In this document: piece after piece, positions 1 to 5,646 of the stretch
Layout of the letters: each line of letters begins with the position of its first letter
How positions within the stretch are numbered: the first letter of the stretch is position 1
Source of the DNA: an uncultured Porphyromonadaceae bacterium
GTDB taxonomy: Bacteria; Bacteroidota; Bacteroidia; Bacteroidales; Muribaculaceae
NCBI GenBank assembly: GCA_947175715.1
Contig: CAMWOD010000065.1
Span: forward strand, 1-6,507
Length of the DNA: 6,507 nt
Direction of reading: 5' to 3'
Notes under the pieces: generated by a model
Databases searched by the model: none
The model's input: the letters and a program-made list of their open reading frames with translations, nothing else
Told to the model about the DNA's origin: nothing
Made by a program: the position numbers and the translations under genes

Positions 1-692
1 CCATCGATACTGTGATGCAGCGCATTTACGATATTCCGCTTCGTCCCTCCAACGCATACAACTACAGCTGCCTCAACTTCGCACTGCTGATGGATATAGA
101 GCAACGTCTCACCGGTGTGCCTCACCAGGAGTTTGTAGCCAATCGCATTTTCCAGCCACTCAACATGGCGCACACCGGCTACCGTCCACTCACATTCACT
201 TCTAAGTCTAAGATAGCACCTACCGAAAACGACAAATTTCTTCGACGCCAGACGGTGCATGGATTCGCTCACGACGAGCTGGCGGCAATGTCGGGGGGAG
301 TGCAAGGTAACGCAGGACTCTTCTCCAATGCGAGCGACTTGGCCAAACTGTGCCAGATGTGGCTCAACGGAGGGGAGTACGGAGGTGAAACCGTGCTGTC
401 AAGAAATACCGTCGATCTGTTCACCACCTCCAAGAGTCCCACTTGCCGCCGTGGGCTCGGATTCGACAAGCCCGACACCGTCAATCCCGACAATTCTCCC
501 ACTACATCACTGGCTCACCCATCGGTTTACGGCCACTTAGGCTTTACAGGCAATTGCTTTTGGGTCGATCCTACCAACAGGCTGGTGTTCATTTTCCTCA
601 CCAACCGCGTCAATCCCTCGCGCGACAACGCAGCTTTCAATTCCCTCAATCCTCGCCCCCGCCTGCTCGAACAAGTCTACAACTCCTTATAA
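1..692 (+). CDS. Serine hydrolase (beta-lactamase family), 3' part, probably the C-terminal domain of a GH3/beta-lactamase fusion protein
   Basis: The reading frame is already open at base 3, so the true start lies upstream; the GTG at 12 and the ATG at 15 are probably internal. Counting from the GTG, 226 residues are visible, ending at TAA 690-692. This is the C-terminal portion of a class-C-like (S12) serine hydrolase fold. The second motif is YSC (residues 18-20), followed by LNFALL. Next come a GFAHDELAAMSGG segment (84-96) and AGLFSNASDLA (101-111), then the third motif HLG (175-177) in GHLGFTG. The first motif, SxxK with the nucleophile, must lie off the left edge. The RRGLGFDKP stretch (146-154) and the FLTNRVNPSRDN ending resemble the tail of Bacteroidetes proteins that join a GH3 glycosidase to a beta-lactamase domain (about 1000 residues in total). 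That fusion is inferred, because the GH3 part is not in view. The likely role is periplasmic hydrolysis of a glycan or peptidoglycan-derived substrate rather than antibiotic resistance. It is convergent with the CotH-family gene. Confidence 0.85.
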   Translation, partial: IDTVMQRIYDIPLRPSNAYNYSCLNFALLMDIEQRLTGVPHQEFVANRIFQPLNMAHTGYRPLTFTSKSKIAPTENDKFLRRQTVHGFAHDELAAMSGGVQGNAGLFSNASDLAKLCQMWLNGGEYGGETVLSRNTVDLFTTSKSPTCRRGLGFDKPDTVNPDNSPTTSLAHPSVYGHLGFTGNCFWVDPTNRLVFIFLTNRVNPSRDNAAFNSLNPRPRLLEQVYNSL

Positions 693-701
693 GTTAAAAA
701 A

Positions 702-733
702 CGAAGGGTGCGCCGCTGACAGCGCACCCTTCG
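702..733. terminator. Bidirectional intrinsic terminator between convergent genes
   Basis: A perfect 12-bp inverted repeat, CGAAGGGTGCGC (702-713) and GCGCACCCTTCG (722-733), encloses an 8-base loop. It starts 9 bases after the serine hydrolase stop and ends 20 bases beyond the CotH stop. On the minus strand the stem is followed directly by six T (complement of A696-A701), a textbook intrinsic terminator for the CotH gene. On the plus strand it is followed by CTCATATTTTC, less pure but T-rich, so it may also stop the serine hydrolase transcript. Confidence 0.88.
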
Positions 734-753
734 CTCATATTTTCAGGGGTTGC

Positions 754-2691
754 TTAAAAAACCACCTTGGTTGATTGCGAACCTTGGCAGCGGATTACGA
801 GCTGGCCATGTGCTGGATTTGCTACACGACGACCATAGATGTCGTAATACACTGCATCAACACCATTATCGACAGCTACATTCTCCACGCCGGTAGCGGC
901 ATAGTCGGGGAGCGGAGCCGCCGGGGTGTCGTCGCGCTCAGGCTCCAGGCATACCAATCCGTAGTCTCCCCACTGCTGCCTCAGCCACGATGTCTTGGCA
1001 TTAAGGTGGTCAACGGCAGCTCTGAGTCGCGAATCCATGTCGCGGTTGTCGGCGGGGCGCATACCACCGTGAGGTGTCGGCGAGTCCTTCCATCGTTCGT
1101 AGTCAGCTTTCACCGCAGGCTTGATATGCTCCACAAATGTTTTCATATCTTCTACTATGCCATCGTAGCAGCAGCTCATAAACCACTGCCACGTGTCGGT
1201 GAGCTTTTCGTTAAACTTGGCATTTTCACGCATCGACGGAATCCAGGTGTTGCCGTATGGATCACAGTTGTAGAAGAAGTCGTGCGTACTGCCATTGAAT
1301 GCGTTGCCCGCATCCCATATCGGCGAGAAGTGCCATTTCTGATTGTCGCCATAGTCGCGATACATGTATGTCGAACCGTGGTAGGCCTCAACATCCGATG
1401 TGATTTCGCGGGCTATGTAGTAGCGCACAGCATCATCAAGGTCGATGTATCGCCAAGTGTCGTCGCTGTTAGCACCTATATGGTCGTTCATGGCCGTAAA
1501 CTGGTCAGTGATGAAGCGCCGCTGCAGCTCAGAGTACTCCTCGGGGGTGTCCCAGGTGATGCGGAGCATGTCGAGGTACTGACCATGAGCGCAGCTCTTT
1601 TCATTCATGCGAATTTGATTCTCCTCATCATAGTTGTCGAGCTCCACGAGATAGCCGCCCGATATGAGCTTACTATCGGTCACGTTGTCGTCGAGCTCAG
1701 TGATATTGATGCGACCGTCGTCCACACGTATCGACTCGGTGAGGAAGTAAAGGCCGCGGTAATTGCCGTTGATCACCACCTCTATCGGCTGCATGCCACA
1801 CACGGCGGGGAGTCCGATACGCTTGCCGAGGTTGAAGCTGGTGAAGTTGCGGAGGAAACCATAGGTGTCGTCGGCATGTGCCAGCAGAGCGTAGTGTTTG
1901 CTCTTGTCGGGGGTGAGGCCGAGGAGATTCTGCTTCTTGCCAAGTTTGAGTTTGAACGGCTTCTTCGCATACGCTATGCGGGTATAGTTGCCGCGGGCCT
2001 TGATCTGTGTGGGTAAAGGCTCATCGGCCGATCCCACTGACTTAGCGCCAAGCGCCTCAAGCCATTCACAACCATTCACATCGAGCCAATATTCAGCTGT
2101 AAAATAGTTCTTATGCGGCAGGTTGATGTCGATGACCTCATCATCGAGTATTTTGTTACCTGCGCCATCAAGCACATAGTTGCCGTCAGCGTCGACCTTG
2201 TACACATTAATATATATTACAGGCAGTGTCCCCGACAGACCGTTGACCACAGGATCATCCGGGTCTATTACGGTTTCGTCCCACTCACCGTTAATGCCAA
2301 ATCTCACTATAGTATTCGCCATAGGCGCATCCTTCGACGATAGGGTGAACTTGATTGACACATTCTTCAGATTTGCGGCACGCAGGTTGGGGCCATTGCT
2401 TATCAACTTAAGATTTACGGGCTTAGTGATTGTGGCATCGCCACCGAGATTGTAATGCCACTGGTCGCTACCGATTTTAAATTCACCGTCGAGCGAGTTG
2501 AGAGTGATCGAATATTCATTGCCCGAGCGGGTAAATCGGTGGTCATCGCGGGGCGACCACCTGTTGTCAGTACCCAGTACGTAGAGCACCGGATAACCCT
2601 CATCGTCCATTGTGTCGGCATGCACCATCATTGTCGGCCATGCCGCCATTATGCCCACCAAAAGCATCAAAATACGTTGTTTCCAGACCAT
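754..2691 (-). CDS. Secreted CotH-kinase-family protein with N-terminal SusE/F-like module
   Basis: A 645-residue protein starting at ATG 2691-2689. Residues 1-25 form a Sec signal peptide (hydrophobic core LMLLVGIMAAW, likely cut after VHA); there is no lipobox cysteine. Residues about 33-84 (LYVLGTDNRW, then GEFKIGSDQWHYNLGG) resemble the small beta-sandwich modules of SusE/SusF starch-binding proteins. The CotH domain runs from about 190 to 575. Its signature parts are KARGNYTR (231-238), AKKPFKLKLGKKQNLLGL (242-259), YALLAHADD (267-275), FLRNFTSFNLGKRIGLP (279-295), VVINGNYRGLYFLTE (305-319), GGYLVELDNY (345-354) and WHFSPIWDAGNAF (453-465). In this family B. subtilis CotH phosphorylates spore-coat proteins, so an exported atypical protein kinase is possible, but activity and substrate are unknown here. 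The last 45 residues (VYYDIYGRRVANP, 614-626) look like the short C-terminal tails of many Bacteroidales secreted proteins, akin to type 9 secretion signals. It lies 110 bases downstream of the LptD gene with its own predicted promoter. Confidence 0.9.
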   Translation of the reverse strand: MVWKQRILMLLVGIMAAWPTMMVHADTMDDEGYPVLYVLGTDNRWSPRDDHRFTRSGNEYSITLNSLDGEFKIGSDQWHYNLGGDATITKPVNLKLISNGPNLRAANLKNVSIKFTLSSKDAPMANTIVRFGINGEWDETVIDPDDPVVNGLSGTLPVIYINVYKVDADGNYVLDGAGNKILDDEVIDINLPHKNYFTAEYWLDVNGCEWLEALGAKSVGSADEPLPTQIKARGNYTRIAYAKKPFKLKLGKKQNLLGLTPDKSKHYALLAHADDTYGFLRNFTSFNLGKRIGLPAVCGMQPIEVVINGNYRGLYFLTESIRVDDGRINITELDDNVTDSKLISGGYLVELDNYDEENQIRMNEKSCAHGQYLDMLRITWDTPEEYSELQRRFITDQFTAMNDHIGANSDDTWRYIDLDDAVRYYIAREITSDVEAYHGSTYMYRDYGDNQKWHFSPIWDAGNAFNGSTHDFFYNCDPYGNTWIPSMRENAKFNEKLTDTWQWFMSCCYDGIVEDMKTFVEHIKPAVKADYERWKDSPTPHGGMRPADNRDMDSRLRAAVDHLNAKTSWLRQQWGDYGLVCLEPERDDTPAAPLPDYAATGVENVAVDNGVDAVYYDIYGRRVANPAHGQLVIRCQGSQSTKVVF

Positions 2692-2721
2692 GTAAGTATG
2701 ATATTTTTAAGGTTAAATACA

Positions 2722-2745
2722 CTTTGTGATAATCACCCCACAAAG
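2722..2745. repeat. Nested inverted repeats at the CotH promoter and predicted transcription start
   Basis: CTTTGTG (2722-2728) and CACAAAG (2739-2745) form a perfect 7-bp inverted repeat with a 10-base spacer; the right arm overlaps the -7 box. A second dyad, GTGAT-A-ATCAC (2726-2736), lies across the predicted transcription start. Because the outer repeat straddles the promoter, an operator is more likely than an RNA hairpin. Chance occurrence in such A/T-rich sequence cannot be excluded. Confidence 0.35.
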
Positions 2746-2772
2746 ATAGTGCAAAATCCTCGCACATCCAAC
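2741..2772 (-). promoter_or_regulatory. Bacteroidetes-type promoter for the CotH-family gene
   Basis: On the minus strand a perfect -7 box TATCTTTG (2748-2741) matches TAnnTTTG. A -33-like GTTG (2772-2769) lies 20 bases upstream of it, within the usual spacing. The -7 box ends 49 bases before the ATG, giving a predicted leader of roughly 40-45 bases. No clear Shine-Dalgarno sequence precedes the start; the region is A/T-rich, as is common in Bacteroidetes. Confidence 0.6.
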
Positions 2773-2801
2773 ACCCCCACAATTAAGGTTGAGGAGGTTG
2801 A

Positions 2802-5534
2802 TTAGTACCAGGTGATGCCGTTGGAGCGGGAGGAGCGCTTGTCGTATTTGAGGTCGGACAGAAGCGACGATTTCACTGAGATGTGGAAGTTGTAGCTCTT
2901 GTAGGGGCCCACGGGCACGAAGCTGGCGCGCATGGTGAAGCAGTGCAGGTCGCGCGACACGTTGCAATTCATGTAGGCCAGCTTATGGGTGTCGAAGTTG
3001 TAGGAAGCGGTGAAGCCGAAGTTCCAGTTGGCCGTGGGGCGTATGTTGCCCGAGAAGCTCAGGTTTTGAGTCCACTTGCCGTTATACTCCATCTTCTTCT
3101 TGTTGAATGTGCCGTAGGAGTAGTTTATCGAATAGTTGACCGAGAGGTTCCAGGGCACTTTCCACCGAAGATAGCCATCGGAGTCGAGGTCGAGGTCGCT
3201 GCCGCCGGAGTCGCCGCTGTCGTCCTCCTCGTTGGGGTCGGTAAATTCATCGTCCGACGATGTATAGTTGTCGTTTTTATCCTCCTTAGAGCCCTTTTTA
3301 CTGTTGTCCTTCTTGCGGCTGAAGGTGTTGTTGTTGAAAGTATAGGAGAATGATGTACCAGTACTTGAGAGCTTACCCAGGCCCTTTCCGGCCTGGAGGC
3401 GGGTGCGGTTGAGGCGAACGGGGGTACCGGCCTCATTGAGGCCATAGGTGTAGACATCCCACACGGCCGATAGGTTGAGGTTGAATCCCTTGACGAGACG
3501 GAGCATCAGCGATGTGTTGATGTTGGACCATCGCAGCGAGTCGGCGGCAAAGTTGTAGCTCTGGTTGACGGTAAAGTTTTCGATAAGCGAGATTTTCTTC
3601 TCGCCAATAGAGTCGTTGTCGCTCTTGACCTTCATCTCCAGGTTGTTGGCCAACGACACCGTAACCATGCCGGTTTTACCTTGCCCTGGCACGCCAAACA
3701 GTGCGTTGGGGAACATCGAATATTTGCGCTGAACGATGTTGCCGCGGGCATCGGGATAGTCGTAAGTACCGTAGTATCCGAAGAACGGGGAGCTGAAGTC
3801 GGGCGAACCGGTGAATGATATAGTGGGAGTGAGTACGTGGCGTATCATTTTCACCTTATCGCCCAGGAACGGCAGCGGCTGGAAGAATCCGTAAATTTTG
3901 GTGTCGAAGGCTATCGATGCGGCGAAATCCCACACGTTGTAGAAGTTGTAGGTGGTGTCGCATATCTCGGCTGCGGCGTTAGGGTCCCACTGGCGGCGCA
4001 CTTTGGAGGTGTACATGCGGTCGTCGAGCCTGAGCGATGGTGTGAGGTTGATATACTTAAATATATTGAAGGTGGCTGAGATGGGCACCGAGTGCTTCAT
4101 GCCGTTGCGCCAATCCTTGATAAGGCTCTTTTTGAAAAACTCGTCCTGCTTGGCAGTGAGCGAGTTTTGAAACTGTCCTGAATACGACAGCTTGATTTTC
4201 TCGTACCACTTCTCAGCGCCCACGGCACGCTTACGCTTGAACGGCGAGTGCTGGCTCATGGTGATGGTGAAGTTGGGGAACGACACGGCCAGCGTGGAGT
4301 CCTGGGTGCGCTGCGACACGTTCATCGTGGTCGACAGCGACCACTTGCTCTGAGGTATGCGGTAAGTGAGGTTGACCGTAGAACTCTTGGTATTCTCGGT
4401 GAATGCCGACGAATAGTATGAGTTGACGTCATTGCGCGTGTAGCCCGATGTGGTGAAGTTGACCGATGCCGACAGGTTCATATTGGGGTTGGCCTTCGAA
4501 TCCTGCGAGTGGCTCCATATCAGCTGGAAGTTGGTCTGCTTGGAATAATCGGGCAACCCCTTGTCGCCATAAATCGACTTAAGGTAATTGGCCGAGAAAT
4601 TACCGTTGTACTTATATCGCTTGGCGTAGGTAGACTGTGCCGAGAGCCCCCACGAGCCGCGGGTGTATATCTCGCCGGTAAGAGCCAGGTCGATGTTATC
4701 GCTGATAGCGAAGTAATATCCACCATCGCTCAGATAGAAGCCGCGCTGATAGTCGTCGCCGAATGTAGGCACTATGACTCCCGATGCGTATTTGTCGCTG
4801 AATGGAAAGTAGCCGAAGGGTATGGCCAGCGGCAGAGGCAGGCCGGCGAGCACCATGTAGGCCGGGCCGGTGACGATATTCTTCTTGGGTATGACCTTGG
4901 CCTTTGTGAGCTGCAGGTAGAAGTGCGGGCACTCGTGGTCGTCGCAAGTGGTGTAGCGGCCATTCTGTATATAGTACACATCATCCTCGGTCTTTTTGGT
5001 CTGACCACCGGTGAGATACCCCTCACCCTGCTGGGTGATGACATCGGTGATATACCCGCGCTTCGACTTGAAGTTGTAGCGCATAGTGGCCGTCTGATAT
5101 GTAGTGCCACCCTCCTCAAACACCGGCGAGCCCAACACCTCGCCTGTGGTATCGGGCACTCCCACTGCATATACCGTGGAGTTTTTGAGGTCGAGGTCGA
5201 TCTGCGCGGCGTCGAGCTTCATGTCGCCATACTCCACTTTACCGTCGCCGTACATGTAAGCCTGATTCTGACCCACGAGTATCATCGAGTCGGCAGCTGA
5301 AAACTGCACCTGGGCGTCAAGGTCGACCTTCTGACGGCGTATGCGGCTGGGTTTAGCGCCATCGGCGGCTACAAACAGCGCCGTCGTATCGACATGCTGA
5401 GTAGTTATGCGAGCAGTGTCGGCAAAAGCCATCACAGTCTCCCCCTCATCGTCGGCCTCCCGGGCATAGAGCAGCGAAGCGGGCAGCGTGATGAGCAGAA
5501 GAAGAATTAAGATATATAGTGGCGATCGGGACAC
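2802..5534 (-). CDS. lptD: LptD-like LPS assembly outer-membrane protein (Bacteroidetes type)
   Basis: A 910-residue protein. In E. coli, LptD with LptE moves lipopolysaccharide from the periplasmic Lpt bridge into the outer leaflet of the outer membrane; the same role is inferred here. The start is GTG (5534-5532): the frame is closed by a TAA six codons upstream, and the next Met (residue 35) would remove the signal peptide at 1-24 (LYILILLLLITLPASLLYA). Residues about 75-245 form the OstA/LptA-like periplasmic domain, with YGDGKVEYGDMKLDAAQIDL (95-114), the TTCDDHECPHFYL segment (195-207), and the LPLPLAIPFGYFPF motif (232-245) marking entry into the barrel. From about 250 to the end, alternating polar and aromatic strands form a large beta-barrel ending in the aromatic residues WY, as expected for an outer-membrane protein. 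Residues 739-786 form a highly charged Lys/Asp/Ser/Gly insertion, probably a surface loop. Five cysteines occur, at 197, 202, 525, 857 and 865. No LptE gene is in view. The protein is somewhat longer than E. coli LptD (784). Confidence 0.9.
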   Translation of the reverse strand: MSRSPLYILILLLLITLPASLLYAREADDEGETVMAFADTARITTQHVDTTALFVAADGAKPSRIRRQKVDLDAQVQFSAADSMILVGQNQAYMYGDGKVEYGDMKLDAAQIDLDLKNSTVYAVGVPDTTGEVLGSPVFEEGGTTYQTATMRYNFKSKRGYITDVITQQGEGYLTGGQTKKTEDDVYYIQNGRYTTCDDHECPHFYLQLTKAKVIPKKNIVTGPAYMVLAGLPLPLAIPFGYFPFSDKYASGVIVPTFGDDYQRGFYLSDGGYYFAISDNIDLALTGEIYTRGSWGLSAQSTYAKRYKYNGNFSANYLKSIYGDKGLPDYSKQTNFQLIWSHSQDSKANPNMNLSASVNFTTSGYTRNDVNSYYSSAFTENTKSSTVNLTYRIPQSKWSLSTTMNVSQRTQDSTLAVSFPNFTITMSQHSPFKRKRAVGAEKWYEKIKLSYSGQFQNSLTAKQDEFFKKSLIKDWRNGMKHSVPISATFNIFKYINLTPSLRLDDRMYTSKVRRQWDPNAAAEICDTTYNFYNVWDFAASIAFDTKIYGFFQPLPFLGDKVKMIRHVLTPTISFTGSPDFSSPFFGYYGTYDYPDARGNIVQRKYSMFPNALFGVPGQGKTGMVTVSLANNLEMKVKSDNDSIGEKKISLIENFTVNQSYNFAADSLRWSNINTSLMLRLVKGFNLNLSAVWDVYTYGLNEAGTPVRLNRTRLQAGKGLGKLSSTGTSFSYTFNNNTFSRKKDNSKKGSKEDKNDNYTSSDDEFTDPNEEDDSGDSGGSDLDLDSDGYLRWKVPWNLSVNYSINYSYGTFNKKKMEYNGKWTQNLSFSGNIRPTANWNFGFTASYNFDTHKLAYMNCNVSRDLHCFTMRASFVPVGPYKSYNFHISVKSSLLSDLKYDKRSSRSNGITWY

Positions 5535-5558
5535 TGTTATAATGATCGATTATTCGTG

Positions 5559-5566
5559 CAAAGATA
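5559..5566 (-). promoter_or_regulatory. Predicted -7 promoter box for the LptD-like gene
   Basis: On the minus strand TATCTTTG (5566-5559) exactly matches the Bacteroidetes -7 consensus TAnnTTTG and is identical to the box before the CotH gene. It ends 24 bases before the GTG start, implying a short leader of about 18-20 bases. No convincing TTTG -33 element lies 19-21 bases upstream (the sequence there reads CATGGT), so the call rests on the -7 box and its position. Confidence 0.45.
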
Positions 5567-5626
5567 CAACTAACCGTGCAGTTGACCATGACTTTTAGGT
5601 GAATTAATCATAAAGACAGCGCACGC

Positions 5627-5646
5627 AGTGCTATCGGCGTAGCACT
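5627..5646. repeat. Hairpin over the stop codon of the DUF4369 gene, possible weak terminator
   Basis: A perfect 7-bp inverted repeat, AGTGCTA (5627-5633) and TAGCACT (5640-5646), has a 6-base loop. On the minus strand the first arm includes two bases of the TAG stop codon (5647-5645). A competing pairing with the adjacent AGCGCAC (5618-5624) is possible. Downstream on the minus strand the sequence is only moderately T-rich (CTTTATGATTAATT), so this may be a weak terminator or a 3'-end stabilising hairpin. It occupies the gap before the LptD promoter. Confidence 0.4.

Noticed and set aside
775..2016. Open frame of 413 codons on the plus strand, opposite the CotH gene
   Set aside because: It lies antisense within a gene with clear family motifs, its translation has no recognisable domain, and its Val/His-rich composition is typical of reverse-complement shadow frames.
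2692..2801. Terminator for the LptD-like gene
   Set aside because: I looked for a stem followed by T residues on the minus strand after the TAA stop and found none; the dyad at 2722-2745 has no following T-run and overlaps a promoter.
2713..2967. Minus-strand 84-codon frame bridging the LptD end and the CotH promoter
   Set aside because: It overlaps the LptD coding region in another frame and covers the predicted promoter; no start signal or motif supports it.
3181..3240. GTCGAG-rich run that looks like a short tandem repeat
   Set aside because: The units are irregular and explained by Asp/Ser/Gly/Glu codons of the acidic loop in the LptD-like protein.
2883..3353. Open frame of 156 codons on the plus strand, Val/Ala/Gly-rich and membrane-like
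   Set aside because: It is antisense to the end of the LptD barrel. The apparent hydrophobic character comes from the complement of Asp/Ser/Asn codons in the charged loop.
4509..5300. Open frame of 263 codons on the plus strand, opposite the LptD gene
   Set aside because: It is a shadow of the well-supported LptD-like frame, with no recognisable motif and no promoter seen.
5567..5584. CAACT/AGTTG inverted repeat and repeated CGTGCA words upstream of the LptD gene
   Set aside because: The arms are only 5 bp with an 8-base spacer and the words only 6 bp, which is within chance expectation; no functional claim is justified.
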